This document shows, in pieces, positions 1 through 9,276 of a stretch of 64,000 bases of DNA (position 1 is the first letter of the stretch; each line of letters starts with the position of its first letter). The notes under the pieces were generated by a model, which made no database searches, was not told the origin of the DNA, and saw only the letters and a list, made by a program, of their open reading frames with translations. A program made the position numbers and the translations under genes. Location: the NCBI GenBank assembly GCA_963805985.1, contig CAWDWG010000009.1:744001-808000 (forward strand), given 5' to 3'. This DNA is from Bog-257 sp963805985 (GTDB lineage: Bacteria; Acidobacteriota; Terriglobia; Terriglobales; Acidobacteriaceae).

Positions 1-1737
1 GCCGAGGACGACATACAGTCCACTGGCCACGAAGTAATGGCCGATGGCGACTGCCTTCTCGCTCATCCACTCCGGGGCGGCGCCGGCTACCGGCAGGTCG
101 CAGAGGTCTTCGCCCAGGCCGCCTTCGGCCAGAACGTTGGTGGCTGCCATCAGGATGCGGCTGTTGTCCACGCACGAACCCATGTGCAGGACGGGAGGAA
201 TGCCGACCGCTTCGCAGACTTCACGCAGCGACGAGCCCGCCTTGGCCAGCGCGGATTCCGGGGTCAGCAGACCCGCCTTGGCGCAGGCGATGGCGGCGCA
301 ACCGGTCTCCAGCACCAGCACATTGCGCTTGATCAGTTCCTCGGCCAGGGTCACGTGACCGTGATCCGAAACCACCTTAGGATTGCTGCAACCTACGATG
401 CCGACCACGCCGCGGATGCGGCCATCGATAATGGCATCGTTCAGCGGACGGAAGGTGGAGCGGAAACGCCCGCCCAGCATGTGAAAGATGGTTTCGTTGG
501 AGAAGCCCGCCACCAGTTCCATCGACTCATTGGGGATGTGCACCCGGCTCTGGTCACGATTCGGGTAGTTGTCGATGGCTTTGCGGATCAGGTTTGAGGC
601 CTGCTCGTAGCCGTTCTGCACGTTGAATTCGATCTGCTCGGCTTCGCCGGTGTGGGCAATTTCCGAAGTGCTCACCAGTTTGGTGTGGAAGCATTTGGTC
701 ACCTGCGACAGCGAAGGCATAACGCACTGCACATCGATCACCATGACTTCGACGGCCCCGGTGAGGATGGCCAGCTCCTGTTGCAGGAAGTTGCCCACGA
801 TGGGCAATCCGTGGCGCATCAGGACTTCATTGGCGGTACAGCAAATCCCGGCGACGTTGATACCCTGCGCGTCTTTGGAGCGGGCGTACTCCAACAGCTC
901 CTCGCTTTGCGAAGCGATGGCCAGCATCTCCGACAAGGTAGGCTCATGGCCGTGAACGATGATGTTGACCTTGTCGGCCGCCAGCACGCCCAGGTTGACG
1001 CGACTGCGGACCGGCTTGGGAGTGCCGAACAGGATGTCGGACACGGTGGTAGCAATGGCCGAGCCCACCCAGCCATCCGCCAGGCTGCCCTTCAGTCCGG
1101 CCAGAATCAGGTGCTTGTAGTCGTGATCGACGCCCATGTGGGTGCGGTGCATCAGTTCCACCACCGCGGAATCGATGCCATTGGGGCTGATACCGAGCTT
1201 TTTCCACAGCGCCTGGCGTTTTTCCGGGGCCAGCTTCAAGGTCACATTGGGCTCTTCCGAAAACGCAAACTGGGTCATGAAGAAGTCGGCCAACTCCCCG
1301 GCAATCGCCAGATCGTCTTTGCCTTGGGTAGGAATATCGAAGAAGGTGGCGGCTTCGTGCAGGCGGATGGGATCGACGATTTTGTATTCGCCAGCCTTGC
1401 CCTGCGACACGGATTTCAGGGTGCGGACCAGCATGCGGCCATGGTCGGAGTGAGCGGCGGTGCCGGCGGCGATTTCGCGCAGCAGATTGCGCGCGGTAAT
1501 GGTATCGGCATCGGCGCCGCAGATGCCGAGGTGGGCTTTGGGCGTAATGCGGCACGGCCCCATGTGGCACAGGCGGCAGCAAACGCCGTCGGTACCGAAC
1601 TTACATTGCGGTTTTTGCAGCTGGAAACGGTCAAAGACCGTACTCACCTTGGTGTCATTGGCAAGGTGCACCATATCGATGGTTGCCTGATCCGAGGACA
1701 CCGGCTGCCCGGAGACTTTTTGACCTGTGGTCGCCAT
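1..1737 (-). CDS. cooS: Anaerobic CO dehydrogenase catalytic subunit CooS (partial, C-terminus outside window)
   Basis: Ni-Fe carbon monoxide dehydrogenase, which interconverts CO and CO2 with low-potential electrons. The open frame gives 579 residues from an ATG at 1737 with an AGGAG box just upstream, and runs off the window start, so about 60 C-terminal residues of the usual ~640 are missing. Cluster cysteines visible are C45 and C53 (D-cluster), C54, C57, C62 and C73 (B-cluster; the last spacing is 11, shorter than in the best known enzymes). C-cluster ligands are H264 in HGHEP, the cysteine of GICCTANE, C338 in DVQC, C450, C480 and C522 (GSCVDNS); the catalytic lysine in SEKAVAIG is K561. 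All needed residues are present, so the enzyme should be active. It is last in a five-gene operon with two CooC-type ATPases. No acetyl-CoA synthase gene is in view. Confidence 0.96.
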   Translation of the reverse strand, partial: MATTGQKVSGQPVSSDQATIDMVHLANDTKVSTVFDRFQLQKPQCKFGTDGVCCRLCHMGPCRITPKAHLGICGADADTITARNLLREIAAGTAAHSDHGRMLVRTLKSVSQGKAGEYKIVDPIRLHEAATFFDIPTQGKDDLAIAGELADFFMTQFAFSEEPNVTLKLAPEKRQALWKKLGISPNGIDSAVVELMHRTHMGVDHDYKHLILAGLKGSLADGWVGSAIATTVSDILFGTPKPVRSRVNLGVLAADKVNIIVHGHEPTLSEMLAIASQSEELLEYARSKDAQGINVAGICCTANEVLMRHGLPIVGNFLQQELAILTGAVEVMVIDVQCVMPSLSQVTKCFHTKLVSTSEIAHTGEAEQIEFNVQNGYEQASNLIRKAIDNYPNRDQSRVHIPNESMELVAGFSNETIFHMLGGRFRSTFRPLNDAIIDGRIRGVVGIVGCSNPKVVSDHGHVTLAEELIKRNVLVLETGCAAIACAKAGLLTPESALAKAGSSLREVCEAVGIPPVLHMGSCVDNSRILMAATNVLAEGGLGEDLCDLPVAGAAPEWMSEKAVAIGHYFVASGLYVVLG

Positions 1738-1748
1738 CCGTGTTTCTC

Positions 1749-2504
1749 CTAAGAGGCTTGAAACAACCTGGCTAGTAAATCGTTCATGGCGGTTCGCGCC
1801 GGCGCGTCCGGCGAAATGGTAGAGACCGGCACGCCGTCGGCATCGAGGGCGGCAACGTCATGGTCCAAGGGGATGCTGGCGAGCAGGGGAAGTCCAGTGG
1901 CCTTAACGGCTGCGGCAATGGCTTCGGGGAGAACTCCTCCAGGCACGCGATTGACAATCAGTCCGCGTTGCCTGGCGGGCAGGGCAACTTCATCGGCCAG
2001 CGCCGAGATTCGCCCCGCGGTGCGAATGCCGCGCACCGTGCAGTCGGAAACAATCAGCAGGTAATCGACCGACAGCAGGGTGCGGCGCGAGATATGCTCC
2101 AGCCCGGCTTCGCTGTCGATGACGATGTTCTTGTAATTGCGCGCCAGCTTGTCCAGCACCTCGCGCAGGACATTGTTGGCAAAGCAGTAGCAGCCCTGGC
2201 CTTCGGGACGGCCCATCACAATCAGGTCATAGCCCTTCTGCTCGACCAGAGCTTCCTGCACTCGCAGATCGAGAAATTCCTGCTTGGAGACCCCCTTCAG
2301 CTGGGTGGCTTCCTTGCGGGCGCTTTCGCGAATGCCGCCGACCGTGGCGCTGAAGCTGATGCCCAAGGCTTCGTTGAGATTGGCATTGGAGTCGGCATCG
2401 ACCGCCAGAACCGGCGATCCGTCATGAGCGGCAAGCCAGTTCAACGCCAGCGCCGACAACGTGGTCTTGCCGACTCCGCCCTTTCCTGTCATGGCCAAAA
2501 TCAT
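1749..2504 (-). CDS. CooC-like nickel-insertion ATPase, divergent copy
   Basis: A 251-residue MinD/ParA-type ATPase of the CooC/AcsF group, which loads nickel into CO dehydrogenase. It starts MILAMTGKGGVGKTT, a deviant Walker A with the signature lysine K8, and has DADSNANLNEA after the second strand. A Cys-x-Cys pair, C105-Y-C107, sits where CooC proteins bind Ni or Zn at the dimer interface. The flanking context (QGCYCFANN) differs from the GCACPE motif of the upstream paralogue, so the two CooCs may have different clients or steps. It lies 11 bases upstream of cooS and 72 bases after the methyltransferase-like gene. Family placement is firm; division of labour with the other CooC is inference. 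Confidence 0.88.
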   Translation of the reverse strand: MILAMTGKGGVGKTTLSALALNWLAAHDGSPVLAVDADSNANLNEALGISFSATVGGIRESARKEATQLKGVSKQEFLDLRVQEALVEQKGYDLIVMGRPEGQGCYCFANNVLREVLDKLARNYKNIVIDSEAGLEHISRRTLLSVDYLLIVSDCTVRGIRTAGRISALADEVALPARQRGLIVNRVPGGVLPEAIAAAVKATGLPLLASIPLDHDVAALDADGVPVSTISPDAPARTAMNDLLARLFQAS

Positions 2505-2576
2505 GACTGCTCACTTTCAGGCGGTGGGTGTGCGGCGAGGAGGTTTCGCACGGCCACACATCCACCGCGCGTGTGG

Positions 2577-3656
2577 TTAAGCCTGGGCGCCGGCCAGAGC
2601 CGGAGCGCCGACTTCCTTGCGCAGCTGGGTGCTGAGTTCATGCAGCGTCTTGAAGACCAGCTCCGCATCCGGGACCGGCAGCGATCCGGTTCCGCACGAG
2701 GGGGTGACAAACGCCTGGTGGTAGATTTGCGCGGTGTCGAGGCCGGTCGCCTTGGCCAGCTTTGCCACCAGCTCACTGAACTTGGCCTTCAGCGAATCCA
2801 CCGTCGCCGCCTGAATCTTGGCACTGTTGGTGGGAACAATCCCGAAGGCCAGATATTTGCCGGCTTTCAGGTGAGCTTTCATCGGCTCAGGATAGAGAAG
2901 AATGGTTTCGCCGTAGTCGTGCGCGTCGAAGTTGATGATGTCGACCCCGGCGTCGATCAGGATGGGCCACTCGGTATTGCCGCAGCAGTGAACGCCGGCC
3001 AGCGCGCCCTCGCCGTGGACCGCCTCGATGACTTCGCCCAGCTTGGCCACGGTGTCGTCGCGGGTGACGCTGACGTAGGTTGATGAGCCGAACGCCGAGA
3101 GGATCGGCTCGTCGACGAAGCAGATGATGTTCTGCGCGTAGGGCTTGAACTTCTGAATCTGCCAGCGGCATTTCATCGCCATCGCCTTGACCACGACGTC
3201 GACGAACTCGGAGTTGTAATAGATCGCGCGCTTATTCTCGTCGACAATGCTCAGACCCACACTCAGGGGCCCCGTGGTCTGCACCTTTACGAATGGGCGA
3301 GTTCCGCCGGCGGCTTTCAGAGCTGTTTCCAGCGCATAAATGCCCTTGGAGAATTCCGGGGTGATCTTGAAGGCCTCGAGATCTTCAGCGCAGTACTTCT
3401 CGTAGAACGTAGCCAGGTCGTTGCTGGTGTCGCCAGTGGTGTCGAAGTACATGCGGCCCTTGTCGCGATCGATCACGACGCGGGGGATGCCTTCGCTGTA
3501 CTGAATCTCCATCTGTTCGTTAAGGCCGTTCGCCGGCAACTGTGGCCAGATCGGCGCGTCGGGAATCGATCGCAGCACGACTTGAACGGCTTGCTGCGGG
3601 TCTTTATGGGGCAAACTGCCGATGGCGGTGGCTAAGCAGCATGGTTCGAGGCTCAT
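2577..3656 (-). CDS. MetE/UROD-fold zinc methyltransferase-like protein in CODH operon
   Basis: A 359-residue protein of the cobalamin-independent methionine synthase / uroporphyrinogen decarboxylase superfamily (the group with GSLPHKD near the N-terminus). Likely zinc ligands are H223-x-C225 (GVHCCGN), C321 (TPSCGTG) and E183 in VDEP, the arrangement used by MetE, MtaA and core methionine synthases to activate a thiol acceptor. It is about half the length of full MetE and lacks the N-terminal half, as in core-MetE proteins that may take methyl groups from corrinoids. It overlaps the upstream cooC by ATGA, so translation is coupled. A plausible role is methyl transfer linked to one-carbon or corrinoid chemistry; neither substrate nor acceptor can be read from the sequence. 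Confidence 0.85.
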   Translation of the reverse strand: MSLEPCCLATAIGSLPHKDPQQAVQVVLRSIPDAPIWPQLPANGLNEQMEIQYSEGIPRVVIDRDKGRMYFDTTGDTSNDLATFYEKYCAEDLEAFKITPEFSKGIYALETALKAAGGTRPFVKVQTTGPLSVGLSIVDENKRAIYYNSEFVDVVVKAMAMKCRWQIQKFKPYAQNIICFVDEPILSAFGSSTYVSVTRDDTVAKLGEVIEAVHGEGALAGVHCCGNTEWPILIDAGVDIINFDAHDYGETILLYPEPMKAHLKAGKYLAFGIVPTNSAKIQAATVDSLKAKFSELVAKLAKATGLDTAQIYHQAFVTPSCGTGSLPVPDAELVFKTLHELSTQLRKEVGAPALAGAQA

Positions 3657-4453
3657 AACACGCTCTCCTTCGCGGTGCAGTAGGACTGCAGATGATTCTG
3701 TAAGTCTTGAAAGGGGGCAAGAAGTTCGGAGTGGCCCAGGTCAGCTATCGCCAAGCCTTGCCGGTCGGCGTGGCCGATACGAGGGTCGTAGGGGATGGTG
3801 CCGAGCAGGCAATCGGAACCGAACTCATAGGCAATCCAGCGGCTGTCATCCTCCGGGTCGGTGGTCTTGTTGAGAACTACACCGAAGCGGCCGATACCGA
3901 GGTCGCTGGACATTTTGCGGACGCGCTTGGCAGTTTCCACACTGCGCTGGCCCGGCTCGACCACGGTCATCATCAAGTCGACGCCCATGGCTGTGCCACG
4001 ACCCAGATGCTCGATGCCGGCTTCCATGTCGAGGATCACGACATCGCCCTGGCGCAGAACCAGGTGCGAAACCAGCGTCTTCAGCAGCACGCTCTCGGGA
4101 CAGGCACAGCCTCCGGCGGCGCGTTCGACCGCTCCCAATACCAGCAGATCGACGCCTTCATGGCGGATGGCATAGCGCTGCGCGATGTCGGAGACGTCAG
4201 GGTTGAGCTTGAACATCTGGCCGAACTCGCGCACCTTGGCGCCGGTGCGCTCTTCGATCAGCTTGCGTTCGGTGGAGATGGTGGGAATCTGAGAGCGAAG
4301 CCAAAGAGGGAGTCCGAGGGCGGAGGCGAGATTGGCGTCGGGGTCGGCGTCTACGGCTAGCACTCTGTGGTGATCGGCTGCGTACAGCCTGGCTAAGGTT
4401 CCCGCGATAGTGGATTTTCCGACCCCGCCTTTACCGGAGATAGCAAGCTTCAT
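3653..4453 (-). CDS. cooC: CO dehydrogenase nickel-insertion ATPase CooC
   Basis: A 266-residue MinD-type ATPase that inserts nickel into the CooS C-cluster. It has the deviant Walker A GKGGVGKST at residues 7-15, DADPDANLAS at 36-45, and the nickel-binding pair C116-A-C118 inside GGCACPESVLL, a classical CooC1 feature. It overlaps the preceding regulator gene by ATGA (stop of the regulator at 4450-4452, start at 4453) and the following methyltransferase-like gene by ATGA, so all three are translationally coupled. This copy is closest to the canonical maturation factor; the second copy lies next to cooS. Confidence 0.93.
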   Translation of the reverse strand: MKLAISGKGGVGKSTIAGTLARLYAADHHRVLAVDADPDANLASALGLPLWLRSQIPTISTERKLIEERTGAKVREFGQMFKLNPDVSDIAQRYAIRHEGVDLLVLGAVERAAGGCACPESVLLKTLVSHLVLRQGDVVILDMEAGIEHLGRGTAMGVDLMMTVVEPGQRSVETAKRVRKMSSDLGIGRFGVVLNKTTDPEDDSRWIAYEFGSDCLLGTIPYDPRIGHADRQGLAIADLGHSELLAPFQDLQNHLQSYCTAKESVL

Positions 4454-5283
4454 GGTTCAGGCCTCGATCGTGCGATGGGCAGCACGTTCTTTCTCGGGGC
4501 ACGGCGTCTGGCCCCGCGCCCAGCTTTCGGATTCTCGTGATCGCGAATAACCTGCTCGACCGCCAGCATGGCGAAGCCGACAAGCTCTTCCGCCGCGCGC
4601 TTGGCCTCGAGCGGACTACGCTGCTCGATGGCCTCGGTCAGCCGGCGGTATTCCTCCAACTCGAGTGCAACCGAGGCGGGCAACAACAGCGTGTACGACA
4701 GCGCCGTGCGGAAGGGATCGCGGATGGTCGTGTTCAATTGCAGGAAGAGCGGATTGTGCGAGGCGACGATTACTGCCGTGTGGTATCGAAGGTTCGCCTC
4801 AACCGCGGCTTCTAGGTCCTGGCTGGCAATGATCTGCTGGCGGCGTCCCAGACACTCGCGAATGGTTACGATTTCCTGCTCAGTGGCGCGCAGTGCGGCG
4901 AAGCCGGCGGCAACCGGTTCGATGGCCAGACGTACTTCGCACAAATCACGCAGGAATTCCGGATCGGGCTTAAGGCTGGACTGCCAGGTCAGGATGTCGG
5001 CATCCAGTTGGTTCCACTGCGAACGGGGCAGCGAGCGGGTGCCCGAGCGCGGGCGCACCTGCACCATGCCTTTGTCCTCCAAAACCTTGACCGCTTCCCG
5101 CAGAATGCTGCGGCTCACGCCAAGTTGGCGGCACAACTCGCCTTCATTGGGAAAAACCAGCAATTGCCGCTCGCGTTCGGCTTCGATCACCTGTAAGGCA
5201 AGCGCCCGGGTGACACGGCTGTGCAGATTGTCGTTGGATTGGAGCTGCGGGAATTGGGCTGCGACCGCCCTCATGTCAGTCAT
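4450..5283 (-). CDS. FadR/GntR-family transcriptional regulator (FCD domain)
   Basis: A 277-residue regulator, first gene of the CO dehydrogenase operon. Residues ~20-90 form a GntR winged helix (LRQLGVSRSILREAVKVL is typical) and residues ~115-250 form an all-helical FCD ligand-binding domain with the acidic and His positions expected for a metal-assisted carboxylate pocket (DLCEVRLAIEP; RYHTAVIVASHNPLF). The C-terminus is basic (RRAPRK). FCD regulators usually sense small organic acids and repress or activate their own operon; the ligand is not evident. Its first position and ATGA overlap with cooC imply autoregulation of the whole unit. Confidence 0.9.
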   Translation of the reverse strand: MTDMRAVAAQFPQLQSNDNLHSRVTRALALQVIEAERERQLLVFPNEGELCRQLGVSRSILREAVKVLEDKGMVQVRPRSGTRSLPRSQWNQLDADILTWQSSLKPDPEFLRDLCEVRLAIEPVAAGFAALRATEQEIVTIRECLGRRQQIIASQDLEAAVEANLRYHTAVIVASHNPLFLQLNTTIRDPFRTALSYTLLLPASVALELEEYRRLTEAIEQRSPLEAKRAAEELVGFAMLAVEQVIRDHENPKAGRGARRRAPRKNVLPIARSRPEP

Positions 5284-5284
5284 A

Positions 5285-5400
5285 TCATATGCTCAGTTTA
5301 GAGATTTTCAAGCAGATTACTCCGACCCCCATCAAGAAAGCAGGCGCGAAATCCCAAAATGGAAATTTGGCCCCGAACCTCCTGGTCATATGGTCGGATT
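5285..5400. promoter_or_regulatory. Spacer upstream of CODH operon with two TCATATG boxes
   Basis: The spacer between the regulator gene (start 5283) and the 5' end of the receptor-encoding strand to its right must hold the CODH operon promoter. TCATATG occurs at 5285-5291 and 5386-5392; the second is inside TGGTCATATGGTC, a direct repeat of TGGTC. GntR/FCD operators are short and palindromic, so these are candidate operator half-sites. No convincing -35/-10 pair could be assigned. Confidence 0.25.
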
Positions 5401-5505
5401 ATCCCTAACTATCCAGCGGGATTTTGAGCGCGCTGTCAAGAAGAAAAGTAGGAGACGGCCGCGCTGGACGCGCTGCCTGAAGGCAGCAACGACAACGGCA
5501 ACAGC

Positions 5506-8500
5506 TCAGAACGAAAGCCGCAACGACAACTGCTGGACGCGGGGAGTGGTCAGGGCTGCGCCGTAGACACCGAAGGAGCCGCTGGTGGTCATGTTTTGCA
5601 GCGATGTCAGTGGGTTCACATCGAAGCGGACGGAGTTGGTTACGTTGAAGACGTCCCAGGCAAACTGCATATTCACGCGTTCGCTCAGCTTCCAGTTTTT
5701 CGCCAGCCGTGCATCGACGCCGAAGTAGCCGTCGCCGCGAAAGTTGTTGCGCTGGCCGGCCTGTCCCGGCAGAGGATTCTCCAGGCTCGCGAGCGCCGCA
5801 GCCGGATTGGCGAAAACGTCGGGCGCGCCGTTGGGCAGGATAGACGTGCCGGTCTGGATCGGGCTGGTCTGAAAGGTGTTGCCCTTTTCCAGCCAGTTGG
5901 TGCTCCAGCCGGCGCCGCTGATCACGCTAAACGGAAGCCCGCTGGTCCAGCGGCCAAGACCGGAGAGCTGCCATCCGCCGATGATGTTGTCCAGCCAGGG
6001 AGCGGCTTGCGTGGCCAGCGCTTTGCCGTGGCCGAAGGGAAGCTGGACTACCCAGTTGGTCGTAATCAAGTGTCGAACATCGTAGTCTGACGGCCCATAG
6101 CTGAGCGCCGGACTCCACGCATTCAGGATCGCGCTGAAGCTGCTTCCGATGCTGCTGCCGGTGCTTTGCGAGAACATGGTGCGCTCGTCGTCGGAGCCCA
6201 TGTCCATTGACCTGGAGTAGGTGTAGCTGAACTCCATCTGAACGCCGTGGCTCATGGCGTGCCGCAGGTTTACCTGGCCGCCGTTATAGTTGGCCATGCC
6301 GATTGACGCCCAGGTGTAGAGGCTGGCAAATTGCGTCGGCCAGTAGCGACCGGTCGAGCCTCCGTACGCGCCGAGAATGTCGAGAGCATACAGCGCGGCG
6401 GTTTCATTGCCGAGCACGTATTTCCAGATGTTGTTGTAGATGTTCTGGGTCGCGCTCTTGCCGTTCTGGGCTGCGCCGGGAAACATGTCTTCGAAGTAAG
6501 GAATGGCCGGAACGTTCGTCGCGCCCGCATAACCGTACTGTGAGAGCAAATCGGCTGCCTGAAAGTAGGTCATGCCTGACTTGGGGTCGACCAGATTCAG
6601 CGGTTGCGCTAGATCGATCTGCTGCAGCGAATTCCGGCTGAAGCGCCCCAAGTAGGCCGTCTCCAACACGAATCCGCTGGGGAGCTGCCGCTGCCAGGAG
6701 ACGTTGATGACGTGGGAGTAGGGCGTCTTCATGCTTCCGTCGATGCCTTGCCCGATGGCGAAGCCGTTGGTCAGCGGATCGGTCGGCGCCAATGCAGGAT
6801 AAGTGATCGACGACGGCGGCGTGCCGGTCAGGTTCGGGACATTGTTGATGCCGGTGAAGCGTGGCGAGGTGTCGGGGGTCAGAACGTTGGTCGGATTGGT
6901 GATGCTTTCCGTGAGGCCGAACGAGCCAAATTCGTTAAACAGGCTGACGATGCTTTCGCCATAGTGGTCGTAGTAGATGCCGTAGCCGGCCCGCAGCACG
7001 CTGTCGCTGCCGTTGCCCAGCAGCTTGCGCCAGAAGCCTGGTCCCACATTGGGGGAGTAAGCAATAGCCAGGCGCGGCCCGAGATTGTTCTTCTGCATCG
7101 CCCAATAGGGCTGAAGCCCGCGCGCCTGGCCCGCGGGCGCGAACGAGATGTACGGCTGCACGCTGTTGCCCAGCGCCGCCTGCTGGCCGCGGTTTTGAAA
7201 CCACTGGTAGAGATTGGTGGTGGGCGCGACCTGCTGGCCGTTGACCTCATACGGCGTCTGCAGCAGCGTGTGGTGCAGGCCAAAGGTGAGAGTCAAATTC
7301 GGCCGGATACGCCACTGGTCCTGCCCATAATATTCGAATTCGTTGTTCTTGAAATCGCGATACAGGAGAGCCCCAGGGGGCAGCAGCGTTCCCGCCTGGC
7401 CATTGGGCGAGACCTGATAATTTGCCTGCGTCGTGACGTAGTCGAGCAGGCCGGCGAGGTTGGTCATCGAGTAGTTATAGGAGCTGGCGAAGTTGGGATC
7501 GACCGCGGGCAGGCCGAAGGCCGAGGGATCGAGGCTCGAACCCGTGCCGACGATGCCGCCGTTCACCAGCGCGTAGGAATTCGTCACCCCCGAGCCGTAG
7601 GACAAGGCGTTACTCAAGCTCTGATTGTGAATCAGACGGTACTGCCCACCGAAGCTGATGGTGTGACGCCCGTGCGTCCACGTGACATCGTCGACGAAGC
7701 TATGTACTGGCAAAGTGACGGCGGTGTCTCGCGTCTGGGATTGGAGCGTGCTCATGCCATAGAAATTTGCATACGCGCCCTGGCCGACGCCTGCGGTCGA
7801 GTAGCCCTGGCGAACGTAGCCGTAGCGCAGGCTGTTCACCAAATTCGGCGAGAGCGTGGAAGTCAGTCCCGCAGCCAATCCCTTGCTGTTATCGCGATTG
7901 GTGGAACTGGCCGGATCGCCAGGGAACTGCGGCACACCCAGCGACCAGTCGTCCTGAAGGTTGCCGCGAAGGAAAAGCTGGTTGCGGTTGGAAATGATGT
8001 AGTCGACTCGGGCGATAGCAGTGTTCAGCGTTGCAGGGTCGGGCGCCGACCAGGTGTAGGAAGCCGTGTTCAAGCCGTCGCCGCCAACGTAGCCATTCGG
8101 CAACGGATATTTGTTGAACACGGCCAGCGAGTACGGATCGCCGCCCGGCCCCCACGGACAGGTTCCGTTCTTTGAGCAGTTGGGATCCATGCTGGCGATC
8201 TGCGCCGGCGTCAGGGTGACGATCTGCGTGATCCCGTTCTGCGTGGTGGGATACTTCATCTCGCCCGCGCGCAGCGAGGCCGTGGGCACGATCATCGTCA
8301 TCTGCCGGTTTTCGTTGATCTGCTCGCCTTCGTAGGTGGTGAAGAAAAAGAGCTTGCTCTTCACGATGGGTCCGCCCAGCGAGGCGCCATAAATATCGCG
8401 GTCCAATTTGCCGGGAATATTGGGCAGTCCCTGCGCCAGTTCGGCTTGTTTGTTGAACCAGTCATTGGCGGGAGCGATGAGGTCCCGCGTGCGGCCATAA

Positions 8501-9267
8501 AGACTGCCGTGAAATTGGTTGCTGCCGCTCTTGGTCAGGATGTTGATCTGCGCGCCCGAAGAGCGTCCGGTGTCGGCGTTGTAGCCGGAGGTGGTGACGC
8601 GAAACTCCTCGACCGAATCCAAGGTCGAGCGCAGAACGCCGGTAAAGGCGTAACCGTGCGCCTGATCGTTATTGTCGAGTCCATCGAGCGTGGAGTTGTT
8701 CTGATCGGAGCGCGCGCCCGCGGTCGCGCCACTGCGGCTGTCGTGGGTTTGATCGTCGTGCAGTCCGAGATAGAGAACTCCCGGCTGCAGGCTGAGCAGA
8801 TCGGGGATGTCGCCTTCGACGGGCAAGGCTTCAATGGTGGCGCTATCGAAGGCGGTTCCCATCGATGCATCGTTCGTGTTGAGGGCAGGCGGCGACGCGT
8901 TGACGTTGATCGTCATCGGCGCCGCCTGGATCCCCAGAGAAAAGTTCAGCGTGGCCGGTTGATCGATGAGCAGCCCGATCGGTCGCGATTGCACTGCGAA
9001 TCCCACGGCCTCAACCGTGATGGTGTAATTGCCCGGCGGCAGCTGCTGAAACTGGTAAGCGCCGCTGGAGTCAGTCGTCCGGCTTTGGGTAAAGCCGTTG
9101 CTGCTGTCGAGCAGCGCAACCTGCGCGCCGCGAATCATGGCTCCGGAGATGTCGGAGATGTTGCCGTGTACGGAAGTGCTGGGATTCTGTGCGGCGGCCA
9201 GGGAAGCGATGAGAAGGATTGCAGCGATCGCCAAGGCTTGCCACGCGATCGTGCGGCGAGAAATCAC
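5506..9267 (-). CDS. Large Oar-like TonB-dependent receptor at the end of the B12 operon
   Basis: A 1253-residue outer-membrane protein. It has a signal peptide (MISRRTIAWQALAIAAILLI...AAA), a carboxypeptidase-regulatory-like beta-sandwich at ~30-115 (GNISDISGAMIRGAQVAL; GAYQFQQLPPGNYTITVEAVGF), then a TonB plug and a long barrel ending in the aromatic QQLSLRLSF. This architecture is greatly expanded in Acidobacteriota. It starts 9 bases after the stop of the ABC ATPase gene, so it is probably co-transcribed with btuBCD-type genes under riboswitch control. A role in corrinoid uptake is inferred only from position; members of this class are better known for oligosaccharide or peptide import and adhesion. 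Confidence 0.9.
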   Translation of the reverse strand: MISRRTIAWQALAIAAILLIASLAAAQNPSTSVHGNISDISGAMIRGAQVALLDSSNGFTQSRTTDSSGAYQFQQLPPGNYTITVEAVGFAVQSRPIGLLIDQPATLNFSLGIQAAPMTINVNASPPALNTNDASMGTAFDSATIEALPVEGDIPDLLSLQPGVLYLGLHDDQTHDSRSGATAGARSDQNNSTLDGLDNNDQAHGYAFTGVLRSTLDSVEEFRVTTSGYNADTGRSSGAQINILTKSGSNQFHGSLYGRTRDLIAPANDWFNKQAELAQGLPNIPGKLDRDIYGASLGGPIVKSKLFFFTTYEGEQINENRQMTMIVPTASLRAGEMKYPTTQNGITQIVTLTPAQIASMDPNCSKNGTCPWGPGGDPYSLAVFNKYPLPNGYVGGDGLNTASYTWSAPDPATLNTAIARVDYIISNRNQLFLRGNLQDDWSLGVPQFPGDPASSTNRDNSKGLAAGLTSTLSPNLVNSLRYGYVRQGYSTAGVGQGAYANFYGMSTLQSQTRDTAVTLPVHSFVDDVTWTHGRHTISFGGQYRLIHNQSLSNALSYGSGVTNSYALVNGGIVGTGSSLDPSAFGLPAVDPNFASSYNYSMTNLAGLLDYVTTQANYQVSPNGQAGTLLPPGALLYRDFKNNEFEYYGQDQWRIRPNLTLTFGLHHTLLQTPYEVNGQQVAPTTNLYQWFQNRGQQAALGNSVQPYISFAPAGQARGLQPYWAMQKNNLGPRLAIAYSPNVGPGFWRKLLGNGSDSVLRAGYGIYYDHYGESIVSLFNEFGSFGLTESITNPTNVLTPDTSPRFTGINNVPNLTGTPPSSITYPALAPTDPLTNGFAIGQGIDGSMKTPYSHVINVSWQRQLPSGFVLETAYLGRFSRNSLQQIDLAQPLNLVDPKSGMTYFQAADLLSQYGYAGATNVPAIPYFEDMFPGAAQNGKSATQNIYNNIWKYVLGNETAALYALDILGAYGGSTGRYWPTQFASLYTWASIGMANYNGGQVNLRHAMSHGVQMEFSYTYSRSMDMGSDDERTMFSQSTGSSIGSSFSAILNAWSPALSYGPSDYDVRHLITTNWVVQLPFGHGKALATQAAPWLDNIIGGWQLSGLGRWTSGLPFSVISGAGWSTNWLEKGNTFQTSPIQTGTSILPNGAPDVFANPAAALASLENPLPGQAGQRNNFRGDGYFGVDARLAKNWKLSERVNMQFAWDVFNVTNSVRFDVNPLTSLQNMTTSGSFGVYGAALTTPRVQQLSLRLSF

Positions 9268-9276
9268 GGCAACTCC

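Noticed and set aside
652..1752. Long open frame on the plus strand opposite cooS
   Set aside because: The minus strand encodes CooS with every cluster ligand; the plus frame is His/Gly-rich antisense without family features.
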